Assembly: GCA_023444055.1 (NCBI GenBank)
Contig: JAEZRV010000021.1
Coordinates: 110,482-174,481, forward strand
Length of the DNA stretch: 64,000 nt
Origin: Bacillota bacterium
Lineage (GTDB): Bacteria > Bacillota > Clostridia > Acetivibrionales > DSM-1351
Reading direction: 5' to 3'
The translations under genes and the position numbers were made by a program. The notes under the pieces are model-generated. The model worked only from the letters and a program-made list of their open reading frames with translations, searched no databases and had not been told where the DNA came from. The stretch's first letter is position 1. Every line of letters starts with the position of its first letter. Positions 1 through 10,060 of the stretch are shown here, piece after piece.

Positions 1-1
1 C

Positions 2-2296
2 AGTCAGTTGTCACAATTCATGGATCAAACTAATCCTCTTGCTGAGTTGACTCATAAGAGAAGACTTAGTGCGTTGGGACCTGGTGGATTAAGTAGAGAG
101 AGAGCTGGATTTGAAGTCCGTGATGTTCACCACTCTCACTATGGACGTATGTGCCCAATTGAGACTCCTGAAGGTCCGAATATCGGCTTGATTGGTTCTC
201 TTAGTACTTATGCCAGAGTTAATGAATATGGATTTATTGAATCACCTTATAGAGTAGTTGACAAAGCAAATGGAAAAGTTACAGATGAGATAGTATATTT
301 GACAGCAGATATAGAAGATCCGTTTATCGTTGCTCAGGCTACTGAACCATTGGACGAAAACGGAAAGTTTATTTCTAAAAAAATCATTGCAAGATTTATG
401 GATGAAATTTTGGAGGTAGAAAACACTAAAATTGACTATATGGATGTATCTCCAAAACAAATGGTATCAGTTGCAACTGCAATGATTCCGTTCCTTGAAA
501 ATGATGATGCTAACCGTGCTCTAATGGGTTCTAACATGCAGCGTCAGGCTGTACCACTTATAAAGGCTGATTCTCCAATTGTTGGTACTGGTATAGAGTT
601 CAAGGCAGCAAGAGATTCTGGTGTATGTGTAATTGCCAAGAATGCCGGAATTGTTGACAAAGTATCTGCAAAAGAAATTGTAATAAAAACAAATAGCGGT
701 CAAAAAGATGTTTATAAACTTATTAAATATATGCGTTCTAACCAAGGTACTTGTATAAATCAAAGACCTATAGTTAGAAAGGGTGAGATTATAGGGAAGG
801 GCGATATTATCGCAGATGGTCCATCTACAGATAACGGTGAGATAGCATTAGGTAGAAATATTCTTATTGGCTTTATGACTTGGGAAGGTTATAACTATGA
901 GGATGCTATTCTTATAAATGAAAAGCTTGTAAAAGAAGATGTTTATACATCTATTCATATTGAAGAATATGAAGCTGAAGCAAGAGATACAAAGCTTGGA
1001 CCTGAAGAAATAACTAGAGATATTCCAAATGTAGGAGAGGAAGCACTAAAGGATCTCGATGACAGAGGAATAATTAGAATAGGTGCTGAGGTTCGTTCTG
1101 GGGATATTTTGGTTGGTAAGGTTACTCCTAAGGGAGAAACAGAACTTACTGCTGAGGAAAGATTATTGAGAGCTATCTTTGGTGAAAAAGCTAGAGAAGT
1201 TCGTGATACTTCACTTAGAGTTCCTCATGGAGAATCAGGTATTATTGTAGATGTTAAGGTGTTTACTCGTGAGAATGGAGACGAGTTGCCACCAGGAGTT
1301 AATCAACTTGTTAGAGCATATATTGCTCAGAAGAGAAAGATATCTGTTGGAGATAAAATGGCAGGAAGACATGGTAATAAGGGTGTTATTTCCAGAATAT
1401 TGCCAGAAGAGGATATGCCTTTCTTACCTGATGGTACTCCTTTGGAGATAGTACTGAATCCTCTAGGCGTTCCTTCTCGTATGAATATCGGGCAGGTACT
1501 TGAAGTGCATTTAGGTTTTGCCGCAAAAGCTTTGGGATGGAAGATTGCTACACCTGTTTTTGACGGTGCAACAGAGGAAGACATAAGAAATACATTAGTA
1601 CAGGCAGGAAAAGATGCTGATGGTAAGACCATTCTTTATGATGGTAGAACTGGTATGCCATTTGATAGTAGAGTAACAGTTGGGTATATGTATTACTTGA
1701 AACTAGCCCATCTTGTTGATGATAAGATTCATGCTAGGTCTACAGGTCCTTACTCATTAGTAACGCAGCAGCCTTTGGGTGGTAAAGCTCAATTTGGTGG
1801 GCAGAGATTTGGAGAGATGGAAGTTTGGGCTTTGGAAGCATATGGTGCTGCTTATACACTGCAAGAAATTCTGACAGTTAAATCAGATGATGTTGTTGGT
1901 AGAGTTAAGACTTATGAGTCTATTGTTAAGGGCGAAAACATACCTGAACCTGGAATCCCTGAATCATTCAAAGTTCTAATAAAAGAACTTCAGAGCTTGG
2001 CACTTGATGTTAAGGTTTATTCAGAAGAAGAAGGCGAAATAACAATTAAAGAGTATGTTGAAGAAGATATTGAAGAACTGAATGTTAACATTGAGGGTAG
2101 GGAAGATGAAGCAGTTTTGTCAAATGATTTAGATGATGAGCTAAAAGATGATATTCTAATTGACGACGATTTAGACATTGATGATATTGATGATATTGGA
2201 AGCATCAGTACAGGAGACAATCTTGAAGAAGAGCTTACAGATGAATTATTTGCAGATGAAGATCTTAGCGATGATTTTGATGATGAGGATTTTTAG
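2..2296 (+). CDS. rpoB: DNA-directed RNA polymerase beta subunit, C-terminal part (window cuts the 5' end)
   Basis: Beta subunit of RNA polymerase; forms the active-site cleft with RpoC. The open frame runs in from the window edge; the first visible residues are the rifampicin-binding cluster I (LSQFMDQ, then THKRR and SALGPGG), so about 500 N-terminal residues are missing. The rifampicin-contact positions (D, H, R and S of cluster I) carry the usual sensitive-type residues, and the Ala where E. coli has Ser is normal for Firmicutes. The tail of about 70 residues is very rich in Asp and Glu, an acidic extension seen in some clostridia. It ends 15 bp before rpoC, so the two are cotranscribed. 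An internal TTG at 8 is a Leu codon, not a start. Confidence 0.98.
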   Translation, partial: SQLSQFMDQTNPLAELTHKRRLSALGPGGLSRERAGFEVRDVHHSHYGRMCPIETPEGPNIGLIGSLSTYARVNEYGFIESPYRVVDKANGKVTDEIVYLTADIEDPFIVAQATEPLDENGKFISKKIIARFMDEILEVENTKIDYMDVSPKQMVSVATAMIPFLENDDANRALMGSNMQRQAVPLIKADSPIVGTGIEFKAARDSGVCVIAKNAGIVDKVSAKEIVIKTNSGQKDVYKLIKYMRSNQGTCINQRPIVRKGEIIGKGDIIADGPSTDNGEIALGRNILIGFMTWEGYNYEDAILINEKLVKEDVYTSIHIEEYEAEARDTKLGPEEITRDIPNVGEEALKDLDDRGIIRIGAEVRSGDILVGKVTPKGETELTAEERLLRAIFGEKAREVRDTSLRVPHGESGIIVDVKVFTRENGDELPPGVNQLVRAYIAQKRKISVGDKMAGRHGNKGVISRILPEEDMPFLPDGTPLEIVLNPLGVPSRMNIGQVLEVHLGFAAKALGWKIATPVFDGATEEDIRNTLVQAGKDADGKTILYDGRTGMPFDSRVTVGYMYYLKLAHLVDDKIHARSTGPYSLVTQQPLGGKAQFGGQRFGEMEVWALEAYGAAYTLQEILTVKSDDVVGRVKTYESIVKGENIPEPGIPESFKVLIKELQSLALDVKVYSEEEGEITIKEYVEEDIEELNVNIEGREDEAVLSNDLDDELKDDILIDDDLDIDDIDDIGSISTGDNLEEELTDELFADEDLSDDFDDEDF

Positions 2297-2311
2297 GGAG
2301 GGAGAAAAGCT

Positions 2312-5300
2312 ATGTTTGAACTAAACAATTTTGATTCTATAAAAATAGGATTGGCTTCTCCGGAAAAGATTAGAGAATGGTCAAAAGGCGAAGTAAAAAA
2401 GCCTGAAACAATAAATTATAGAACTTTAAAGCCTGAAAGAGATGGTTTGTTCTGTGAAAGAATATTTGGACCTCAAAAGGACTGGGAGTGCCATTGCGGA
2501 AAGTATAAAAGAATCAGATATAAGGGTATTGTTTGTGATAGATGTGGTGTTGAAGTTACCCGTTCAAAGGTAAGAAGAGAGAGAATGGGTCATATTGAGC
2601 TTGCTGCACCTGTTTCTCATATTTGGTATTTTAAAGGCATACCAAGTAGAATGGGTTTGCTTTTAGATATGTCACCTAGGTTGCTTGAAAAGATTTTATA
2701 TTTCGCATCCTATGTTGTAATTGACCCAGGCCAAACCCCACTATCCAAAAAGCAAGTTTTAACTGAAAAAGAATATAGGGATAGTGTTGAAAAGTTTGGA
2801 ATGAGCTTTAAAGCTGGTATGGGAGCTGAGGCTATAAAAGAGCTCCTTTTGGAAATAGACTTAGAAGCTCTATCAAAAGATTTGAGAAATGATTTAGTTG
2901 ATTCAACAGGTCAGAAGAGAATCAGAGCTGTAAAGAGACTTGAGGTTGTAGAGGCTTTCAGACTTTCAGGAAATTGTCCTGATTGGATGATTCTAGATGT
3001 TGTTCCTGTTATTCCACCTGAACTAAGACCTATGGTACAGCTCGATGGAGGAAGATTTGCGACTTCTGACTTAAATGACCTTTATAGAAGAGTTATTAAT
3101 AGAAATAACAGATTAAAGAGACTCCTAGATTTAGGAGCTCCAGATATAATTGTTAGAAACGAAAAACGTATGCTTCAGGAAGCAGTTGATGCTTTAATTG
3201 ATAATGGAAGAAGAGGACGTCCTGTAACTGGACCTGGTAATAGACCTCTAAAATCATTGTCTGATATGCTCAAGGGTAAGCAGGGACGTTTCCGTCAGAA
3301 CTTATTAGGTAAACGTGTTGACTATTCTGGACGTTCAGTTATCGTTGTTGGACCAGACCTCAAGATATTCCAATGTGGCTTGCCTAAAGAAATGGCACTT
3401 GAATTATTTAAACCATTTGTTATGAAAAAACTTGTAAATGATGGTTTAGCACACAATATCAAGAGTGCTAAGAGAATGGTTGAAAGAGTTAGAAATGAAG
3501 TTTGGGATGTATTGGAAGATGTAATTAAGGATCATCCAGTTTTACTAAACCGTGCGCCAACACTTCATAGACTTGGTATACAGGCATTTGAACCTATTTT
3601 AGTTGAAGGTAGAGCGTTAAAGCTCCATCCTCTTGTATGTTCAGCTTATAATGCTGACTTTGATGGTGACCAAATGGCTGTTCACGTTCCTCTATCAGCT
3701 GAGGCACAATCAGAAGCAAGATTTTTGATGCTATCAGCAAATAACTTGCTAGCACCGAAAGATGGAAAGCCAATTACTGTTCCTACACAGGATATGGTAT
3801 TAGGTAGCTATTACTTGACAATTGAGAAGCCAAACGAGCCTGGAGAGGGCAAGATATTCGGTGACATGGATGAAGTTCTGATGGCTTATGATGCAGGTGA
3901 ATTAGGGCTTCATGCACAAATGAAAGTTCGAATTGAAAGAGAAATTGATGGAGTTAAGCAAAAGAGGTTGATTTCTTGTACAGCAGGAAGACTTATATTT
4001 AATGAGGCCATTCCTCAAGACTTAGGATTTGTTGATAGGTCTGATAAGAGTAAAGCTTTTGACCTTGAGGTTGACTTTATAGTTGGTAAAAAAGAGCTTG
4101 GTAAAATAATTGATAAATGTATAAGAGTTCATGGTACAACAACAACTGCTATTATACTTGATAGAATAAAGGCGTTGGGCTTTAAGTTCTCAACTAGGGG
4201 TGCTATTACAATCAGTGTTTCAGATATGGTTGTACCTGCGATAAAGAAGCAGTACCTCGAAGAGACTGAAGCAACAATTGATAATATAGTTAAACAGTTT
4301 AAGAGAGGACTTATATCAGACGAAGAAAGATATAATTCTGTAATTGCAACTTGGACTGAAACAGGTGAAAATATCACAAAAGCTCTTATTGATAACTTGG
4401 ATAGATTTAATCCTGTGTTCATGATGTCACAGTCTGGAGCAAGAGGTAACATTAATCAGATTAAGCAATTAGCAGGTATGAGAGGTTTGATGGCAGATAC
4501 ATCAGGTAAGACAATAGAAATACCTATTAAGTCAAACTTCCGTGAAGGACTAAATGTATTGGAATTCTTTATATCTACTCATGGAGCCAGAAAAGGTTTA
4601 GCCGATACAGCACTTAGAACAGCTGACTCTGGTTACTTAACAAGACGTTTGGTTGATGTAAGTCAAGAGGTTATTATCCGAGAATTGGATTGTGGTACTA
4701 GTAAGGGTATTGAGATAACTGATGTTAAGAGTGGTAGTGAAGTAATCGAGCCATTGGCTGAAAGACTTATTGGTAGATATGCTACTGAAGATATTTATAA
4801 TCCGAATACAAAAGAATTAATTGTATCTAAAGATGATCCTATGGATGAGCATATTGCTGATAAGATAGTAAAAGCTGGATATAAGAAAATGAGAATTAGA
4901 TCAGTGCTTACATGTGAATCTAAAGTTGGTGTTTGTGCTAAATGTTATGGTGCAAATCTTGCTACAGGTGATGCAGTTAATGTGGGTGAAGCTGTTGGTA
5001 TTATTGCAGCTCAGTCAATCGGTGAGCCTGGTACACAGTTAACAATGAGAACCTTCCACACAGGTGGTGTTGCCGGTGATGATATTACTCAAGGTCTACC
5101 TCGTGTAGAGGAATTGTTTGAAGCAAGAAAGCCAAAAGGACTTGCTATTATTACTGAAATAGCCGGTACAGTTAAATTGGCTGACTCTAAGAAAAAGAGA
5201 GAAGTTATTATAACTGCTGAGGATGGAGAAACTAAGTCATATCTTATACCTTATGGTTCAAGAATTAAGGTTTTTGATGACGATGTTGTTGAAGCTGGTG

Positions 5301-5809
5301 ACGAGTTAACTGAAGGTTCAGTAAATCCTCATGACATTCTGAAAATTAAAGGACTTAAGGGCGTTCAGGAATATCTGTTGCAGGAAGTTCAGAGAGTTTA
5401 TAGAATGCAGGGTGTTGATATCAATGATAAGCATATAGAAGTAATTGTAAGACAGATGATGAGAAAAGTTAAGATTGAAGATTCTGGAGATACTAGTTTG
5501 TTACCAGGTGGTTTGGTTGATATGCTTGAGTTTGATAGCGAGAATCAAAAAGCTATCGAAGCTGGTTTAACACCTGCTACTGGTGAACGTACATTGTTGG
5601 GTATTACTAAGGCTTCACTTGCTACAGATTCATTCTTATCTGCTGCTTCCTTCCAGGAGACAACAAGAGTTCTTACTGAAGCTGCTATTAAGGGTAAGGT
5701 TGATCCTCTTGTTGGTTTAAAAGAAAATGTTATTATTGGTAAACTTATACCAGCAGGAACAGGTATGAGTAGATACAAAGACATTAGTATTAGCCAAGTG
5801 ATTGAATAG
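2312..5809 (+). CDS. rpoC: DNA-directed RNA polymerase beta' subunit
   Basis: Largest RNA polymerase subunit, 1165 residues, normal for clostridia. Seen in order: N-terminal zinc ribbon with paired Cys (CHCGKYK ... CDRCG, around residues 58-76), the catalytic NADFDGDQM loop near residue 447 whose three Asp bind the active-site magnesium, the bridge and trigger regions, a second Cys cluster (CESKVGVCAKC) near residue 875, and the QSIGEPGTQLTMRTFHTGG segment split over the trigger loop. The start has a strong GGGAGG ribosome site 10 bp upstream. It is the second gene of the rpoBC operon. The 3' end is followed by an inverted-repeat element (5841-5936) that may also end transcription. Confidence 0.99.
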   Translation: MFELNNFDSIKIGLASPEKIREWSKGEVKKPETINYRTLKPERDGLFCERIFGPQKDWECHCGKYKRIRYKGIVCDRCGVEVTRSKVRRERMGHIELAAPVSHIWYFKGIPSRMGLLLDMSPRLLEKILYFASYVVIDPGQTPLSKKQVLTEKEYRDSVEKFGMSFKAGMGAEAIKELLLEIDLEALSKDLRNDLVDSTGQKRIRAVKRLEVVEAFRLSGNCPDWMILDVVPVIPPELRPMVQLDGGRFATSDLNDLYRRVINRNNRLKRLLDLGAPDIIVRNEKRMLQEAVDALIDNGRRGRPVTGPGNRPLKSLSDMLKGKQGRFRQNLLGKRVDYSGRSVIVVGPDLKIFQCGLPKEMALELFKPFVMKKLVNDGLAHNIKSAKRMVERVRNEVWDVLEDVIKDHPVLLNRAPTLHRLGIQAFEPILVEGRALKLHPLVCSAYNADFDGDQMAVHVPLSAEAQSEARFLMLSANNLLAPKDGKPITVPTQDMVLGSYYLTIEKPNEPGEGKIFGDMDEVLMAYDAGELGLHAQMKVRIEREIDGVKQKRLISCTAGRLIFNEAIPQDLGFVDRSDKSKAFDLEVDFIVGKKELGKIIDKCIRVHGTTTTAIILDRIKALGFKFSTRGAITISVSDMVVPAIKKQYLEETEATIDNIVKQFKRGLISDEERYNSVIATWTETGENITKALIDNLDRFNPVFMMSQSGARGNINQIKQLAGMRGLMADTSGKTIEIPIKSNFREGLNVLEFFISTHGARKGLADTALRTADSGYLTRRLVDVSQEVIIRELDCGTSKGIEITDVKSGSEVIEPLAERLIGRYATEDIYNPNTKELIVSKDDPMDEHIADKIVKAGYKKMRIRSVLTCESKVGVCAKCYGANLATGDAVNVGEAVGIIAAQSIGEPGTQLTMRTFHTGGVAGDDITQGLPRVEELFEARKPKGLAIITEIAGTVKLADSKKKREVIITAEDGETKSYLIPYGSRIKVFDDDVVEAGDELTEGSVNPHDILKIKGLKGVQEYLLQEVQRVYRMQGVDINDKHIEVIVRQMMRKVKIEDSGDTSLLPGGLVDMLEFDSENQKAIEAGLTPATGERTLLGITKASLATDSFLSAASFQETTRVLTEAAIKGKVDPLVGLKENVIIGKLIPAGTGMSRYKDISISQVIE

Positions 5810-5840
5810 TTAACTACTATATTTGAAATATAAATAAGAG

Positions 5841-5936
5841 GGGGCTGTTGTAAAACAACTCTTAACCAAATTATATTGTATAGGTTTAAAAACCAATACT
5901 AGAAATAATTGTTAAGAGTTATATTACAACGGCCCC
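5841..5936. repeat. Short MITE-like inverted-repeat element behind rpoC
   Basis: A 96-bp element whose two ends are inverted repeats of about 26 bp (about 23 matches), beginning GGGGCTGTTGTAAAACAAC and ending in its complement. The outer part matches the ends of the larger elements at 34514-34694 and 40461-40797, so this looks like the smallest member of the same family. No coding capacity. Because the arms fold into a long hairpin followed by an A/T tract, it may also act as the rpoBC terminator. Confidence 0.6.
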
Positions 5937-6061
5937 TTAAAAAATCTATTGTTTGATAGCATTGGATTTTCAGCCTATGCTATTGACTTTATTACATAAA
6001 AAGAGATTTGAAACAATACGCAAAATAATTGCTCAACTAAGCTGTAATCAATTCAGTATGC

Positions 6062-6091
6062 TTGACAAATGCTGTAATTGAGTGATAAAAT
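6062..6091 (+). promoter_or_regulatory. Candidate sigma-A promoter, distal, for the str operon
   Basis: TTGACA at 6062-6067, an 18-bp spacer and TAAAAT at 6086-6091, lying in the 320-bp gap between the rpoC 3' repeat and the L7Ae-like gene. Consensus -35 and near-consensus -10. The rest of 5937-6257 is AT-rich and shows no gene. Confidence 0.45.
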
Positions 6092-6190
6092 ATTTTAGTG
6101 CGCTGAAATTATGCTTTTTTTGTGTGTTCATATTTTAGTAACATAGGTTTAGTTTAGATTAAGTTTTCTTAAGTACATTTATATTGAGGA

Positions 6191-6219
6191 TTGACAGCAT
6201 TAGTTTAATTATATATTTT
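6191..6219 (+). promoter_or_regulatory. Candidate sigma-A promoter, proximal, for the str operon
   Basis: TTGACA at 6191-6196 with TATTTT 17 bp downstream (TATATT at 15 bp is an alternative). About 40 bp before the L7Ae-like start, so a short leader containing only the ribosome site would result. Confidence 0.45.
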
Positions 6220-6257
6220 GGTTGAATATGTTGGAAATCTGAATTGGAGGAAGCAAA

Positions 6258-6500
6258 TTGTTGGATGATCTTAAACACTATAAGAAGTTAGTTGGTGTAA
6301 AACAGTCAACAAAGGCTATAGAAAATGGTATTGTAGCAAGCGTTTTAATTGCAAAGGATTGCGAGCAAAGAGTAGTAAGAGGTATTATTGAGCTTTGTGA
6401 GAAACAGTCTTTACCTATAAAATATGTTGACTCCATGAAACAGCTAGGAAAGGCTTGTGGTATTGAAGTTGAAGCTGCTGTTGCATGTATTCTAAAATAA
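6258..6500 (+). CDS. rplGB: L7Ae-family ribosomal protein-like RNA-binding protein (YbxF type)
   Basis: An 80-residue member of the L7Ae/L30e/S12e/Gadd45 family, which binds kink-turn RNA and in Firmicutes associates with the ribosome (B. subtilis YbxF). The family signature is visible: basic start (KQSTKAI), VASVLIAKDCEQR beta strand, the conserved CEKQSLPIKYV segment and a C-terminal GIEVEAAVACI. It starts with TTG at 6258, preceded by GGAGG with 7 bp spacing; there is no ATG that keeps the conserved N terminus. The position between rpoC and rpsL is the usual Firmicute order. Confidence 0.9.
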   Translation: MLDDLKHYKKLVGVKQSTKAIENGIVASVLIAKDCEQRVVRGIIELCEKQSLPIKYVDSMKQLGKACGIEVEAAVACILK

Positions 6501-6604
6501 ACCACATACTATATTAATAGCTTATATTTATTTATTTCTGATACATTTATTGCATTAGAGTAAATACTATATATATAATATTTACCTTGGAAGGAGGTGT
6601 ACTA

Positions 6605-7033
6605 ATGCCAACATTTAATCAGCTGGTTAGAAAGGGCAGAGAAGTTATCGGAAAGAAATCAACTGCTCCAGCTCTCCAGAAGGGATTTAACTCAAAGAAG
6701 AAAAAGGTAACAGATACTAGCAGTCCTCAGAAAAGAGGTGTTTGTACTGTTGTTAAGACTTCAACACCTAAGAAGCCAAACTCAGCGTTACGTAAAGTAG
6801 CAAGGGTTCGTCTTACAAATGGATTAGAAGTAACTGCATATATTCCTGGAATAGGTCATAACCTACAGGAGCATAGCGTTGTTCTTATCAGAGGTGGAAG
6901 AGTTAAAGACTTACCTGGTGTAAGATACCATATTGTTAGAGGTACTCTTGACACTGCAGGAGTTGCCAAGAGAATGCAATCACGTTCCAAATACGGAGCT
7001 AAGCGTCCTAAGGCAGGTGCAGCAAGTAAGTAA
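6605..7033 (+). CDS. rpsL: 30S ribosomal protein S12
   Basis: Decoding-centre ribosomal protein, 142 residues. The PKKPNSALRK loop and the GGRVKDLPGVRYH loop are intact with Lys at both positions where streptomycin-resistance changes arise, so the protein is wild type at these sites. ATG at 6605 is chosen, with GGAAGGAGGTG just upstream; an upstream in-frame TTG (6587) would place the ribosome site inside the gene. First ribosomal gene of the str operon, 104 bp after the L7Ae-like gene. Confidence 0.98.
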   Translation: MPTFNQLVRKGREVIGKKSTAPALQKGFNSKKKKVTDTSSPQKRGVCTVVKTSTPKKPNSALRKVARVRLTNGLEVTAYIPGIGHNLQEHSVVLIRGGRVKDLPGVRYHIVRGTLDTAGVAKRMQSRSKYGAKRPKAGAASK

Positions 7034-7253
7034 AAACACAGCGTGCTGACAATTTAAAATGTTAGGTGCTTAGTACGTGATTATATATATTTTGTATAAG
7101 AGAAAATAGGTTTTAAATGATTGATCTATAGTCTGTTAAACTAGTAAGGTATATTAATGTACTTGCGCTGACGACGGTTTAAACCACGAGTACCTGTGAT
7201 ACGTTGAGTGGGTTTACCCATGAAAAATGTTATCATAAAAGGAGGGAAGTAAA
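7034..7253 (+). promoter_or_regulatory. rpsL-rpsG intercistronic leader with hairpins
   Basis: A 220-bp gap without a gene, long for this operon. It holds a possible stem GTACTTG/CGAGTAC (near 7159-7194) and a small TGGG-TTTA-CCCA hairpin close to the rpsG ribosome site. In E. coli the S7 repressor binds the rpsL-rpsG spacer; a similar control site here is an inference, not a match to a known motif. Confidence 0.35.
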
Positions 7254-7724
7254 GTGCCAAGAAAAGGTCATATTTCGAAAAGAGATGTTTTGCCTGATCC
7301 AATGTACGGAAGCAAAACAGTTACAAAATTAGTTAATAACATTATGTATGATGGTAAGAAAGGTGTATCACAGCAGATATGCTATGATGCATTTGACATC
7401 ATAAAAGAGAAGACTGGTAGAGATCCTCTAGAAGTGTTTGAAGAGGCAATGGCAAACATTATGCCAGTACTTGAAGTTAAAGCTAGAAGAGTTGGTGGAG
7501 CGACATACCAAGTACCTATGGAGGTTAGACCTGATAGAAGACAAGCTCTAGGTTTGAGATGGCTTGTTGATTACTCTCGCAAAAGAGGCGAGCGTACTAT
7601 GAAGGAAAGACTTGCAGGTGAATTGTTAGATGCCGTTAACAGTACTGGTGGAGCTTTCAAGAAGAAAGAAGATACTCATAAGATGGCTGAAGCTAACAGA
7701 GCATTTGCTCACTATCGTTGGTAA
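7254..7724 (+). CDS. rpsG: 30S ribosomal protein S7
   Basis: Primary 16S rRNA-binding protein that starts assembly of the 30S head; 156 residues, full length. Conserved PRKGHISKRDVLPDP start, NIMYDGKKG, MEVRPDRRQALGLRWL and C-terminal KMAEANRAFAHYRW are all present. GTG start at 7254 with AGGAGGG 5-11 bp upstream. Lies between rpsL and fusA as in most bacteria. Confidence 0.98.
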   Translation: MPRKGHISKRDVLPDPMYGSKTVTKLVNNIMYDGKKGVSQQICYDAFDIIKEKTGRDPLEVFEEAMANIMPVLEVKARRVGGATYQVPMEVRPDRRQALGLRWLVDYSRKRGERTMKERLAGELLDAVNSTGGAFKKKEDTHKMAEANRAFAHYRW

Positions 7725-7858
7725 TCAATAGTGTATTATAGATGATAGCTCGAAAGAATGCGGAAAAGTTTATGCAATCTCATGTTATTGATAATTTAAA
7801 ATTTAAATAGATAGATTGATTATGAATCAATTTGGACTATCGTGAAAGGAGGGTACTC

Positions 7859-9943
7859 ATGCCCAGGCAATTTGACTTACAACACACAAGAAATATCGGT
7901 ATAATGGCTCATATTGATGCTGGTAAGACAACAACAACTGAGCGTATACTGTTCTATACAGGTAAGACTCATAAAATCGGCGAAGTTCATGAAGGTGCTG
8001 CTACTATGGACTGGATGGAGCAGGAGCAGGAAAGAGGTATAACAATCACTTCTGCTGCGACTACTGCACAATGGAAAGGTAACAGAATAAATATTATTGA
8101 CACGCCGGGGCACGTTGACTTCACTGTTGAGGTTGAAAGATCTCTTCGTGTACTCGATGGTTCAGTAACAGTTTTCTGTGCTAAAGGTGGAGTTGAACCC
8201 CAGTCAGAAACAGTTTGGAGACAAGCTGATAAGTATGGAGTTCCACGTATGGCATATGTAAATAAAATGGATATTATGGGAGCTGATTTTTACAATGTAG
8301 TTGGAATGATGAAAGACAGATTACAGTGTAATGCAGTACCGATACAATTACCAATAGGCAGTGAAGATACTTTTACAGGTATTGTTGATTTAGTTAACAT
8401 GACTGCACTTATATTCAAGGATGACTTAGGAAAAGTAGTTGAAGAGCAAGCTATTCCTGAAGATATGAAGGATGTTGTAAAAAAATATCATGATTTATTA
8501 TTAGAATCAGTTGCTGAACAAGATGAAGAAATAATGATGAAATACCTTGAAGGTGAGGAAATCACTGTTGAGGAAATTAAAAAATGCATCAGAATTGCAA
8601 CTATTAACTTAAAGATGATTCCTGTTGTTTGTGGTTCATCATATAAAAATAAAGGTGTACAGCAGATGCTAGATGCTGTTGTTGATTTCATGCCTTCACC
8701 ACTTGATATCCCAGCAATAAAGGGTATATCAATGGATGGAGAAACTGAGATGGAAAGACCAGCGGATGATAGTGCACCATTCTCCGCTCTTGCATTTAAG
8801 ATTATGACTGACCCATATGTTGGTAAGCTTTGTTTCTTTAGAGTATACTCAGGAACATTGAATTCAGGTTCTTATGTTTTGAATTCTACAAAGAATAAGA
8901 GAGAGAGAATCGGAAGAATTCTTCAAATGCATGCAAACCATAGAGAAGAAATAGATATTGTTTACTCAGGAGATATTGCAGCTGCTGTTGGTTTGAAAGA
9001 CACAACAACAGGTGATACTCTATGTGAAGAAAACAATCCTGTTATTCTTGAATCAATGGAATTCCCAGAGCCTGTTATAGAGGTTGCTATTGAACCTAAG
9101 ACAAAGGCGGATCAGGAGAAAATGGGTGTCGCATTGCAGAAGCTGGCGGAAGAGGATCCTACATTTAAAGTTCATACGGATTCAGAGACAGGCCAAACTA
9201 TTATCGGTGGTATGGGTGAGCTTCACTTGGATATTATCGTTGACAGAATGAAGAGAGAATTCAAGGTTGAAGCAAATGTCGGTAATCCTCAGGTATCTTA
9301 TAAAGAAACCATCAGGAAGGCTGTTAAGTCTGAAATGAAGTACGCAAGACAGTCAGGCGGTAAGGGTCAGTACGGACACTGTGTAATCGAAATCGAACCA
9401 AGAGAGCCGGGAGAAGGTTACGAATTTGTAAACAAGATCACCGGTGGTGCTATTCCTAAGGAATACATCGCACCAATCGATGCGGGAATACAGGAAGCAA
9501 TGAAAGCTGGTGTACTTGGCGGATATAATGTAGTTGATGTAAAAATAACTCTTGTTGATGGTTCATACCATGAAGTTGACTCCTCTGAAATGGCATTTAA
9601 GATTGCCGGCTCAATGGCGTTCAAGGATGGATGCAGAAAAGCAAGCCCTGTTCTCCTTGAACCAATAATGAAGGTTGACGTTAACGTCCCTGAGGAATAC
9701 ATGGGAGACGTTATTGGTGGAATTAACTCAAGAAGAGGACGTATTGAAGGTATGGATGCACGTTCTGGAGCTCAGAACATCAGAGCTTTGGTACCACTAT
9801 CTGAGATGTTCGGATATGCAACTGCGCTTCGTTCTTCAACACAAGGTAGAGGTGTTTTCTCAATGGAAATTAGTCACTTTGAAGAAGTGCCTAAGGGCAT
9901 TCAAGAAAAGATTCTATCTGGTAGAAATGCTAATAATGACTAA
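7859..9943 (+). CDS. fusA: Translation elongation factor G
   Basis: GTPase that drives ribosomal translocation; 694 residues. The P-loop AHIDAGKTT, switch II DTPGHVDFT, NKMD and C-terminal domains IV-V (QSGGKGQYGH, HEVDSSEMAFKIAGSMAF) are all present in the normal order. ATG at 7859 is preferred (AAAGGAGGG 6 bp upstream); the in-frame TTG at 7832 would overlap the ribosome site. Third gene of the str operon. Confidence 0.98.
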   Translation: MPRQFDLQHTRNIGIMAHIDAGKTTTTERILFYTGKTHKIGEVHEGAATMDWMEQEQERGITITSAATTAQWKGNRINIIDTPGHVDFTVEVERSLRVLDGSVTVFCAKGGVEPQSETVWRQADKYGVPRMAYVNKMDIMGADFYNVVGMMKDRLQCNAVPIQLPIGSEDTFTGIVDLVNMTALIFKDDLGKVVEEQAIPEDMKDVVKKYHDLLLESVAEQDEEIMMKYLEGEEITVEEIKKCIRIATINLKMIPVVCGSSYKNKGVQQMLDAVVDFMPSPLDIPAIKGISMDGETEMERPADDSAPFSALAFKIMTDPYVGKLCFFRVYSGTLNSGSYVLNSTKNKRERIGRILQMHANHREEIDIVYSGDIAAAVGLKDTTTGDTLCEENNPVILESMEFPEPVIEVAIEPKTKADQEKMGVALQKLAEEDPTFKVHTDSETGQTIIGGMGELHLDIIVDRMKREFKVEANVGNPQVSYKETIRKAVKSEMKYARQSGGKGQYGHCVIEIEPREPGEGYEFVNKITGGAIPKEYIAPIDAGIQEAMKAGVLGGYNVVDVKITLVDGSYHEVDSSEMAFKIAGSMAFKDGCRKASPVLLEPIMKVDVNVPEEYMGDVIGGINSRRGRIEGMDARSGAQNIRALVPLSEMFGYATALRSSTQGRGVFSMEISHFEEVPKGIQEKILSGRNANND

Positions 9944-9971
9944 ACTAAGTTTTATTTGTTAAGTGTTAATT

Positions 9972-9991
9972 ACAAGAGTGTATGCTCTTGT
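9972..9991 (+). promoter_or_regulatory. Hairpin in the fusA-tuf spacer
   Basis: ACAAGAG and CTCTTGT form a perfect 7-bp stem with a 6-nt loop in the 117-bp gap between fusA and tuf. No T-run follows, so it is more likely an RNA-processing or stability element than a terminator. Confidence 0.4.
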
Positions 9992-10060
9992 TAAGGACAA
10001 AATATAAAAAAAATCTACTAAATGGCGCAATGCGCTTTAATGAAAGGATGGATTTTACAA

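Noticed and set aside
8..100. Rifampicin-resistance change in rpoB (Ala in cluster I)
   Set aside because: Ala at this position is the normal residue in Firmicutes; the key Asp, His, Arg and Ser are unchanged.
9675..9962. 95-codon plus-strand frame at the fusA end
   Set aside because: Out-of-frame shadow of fusA.
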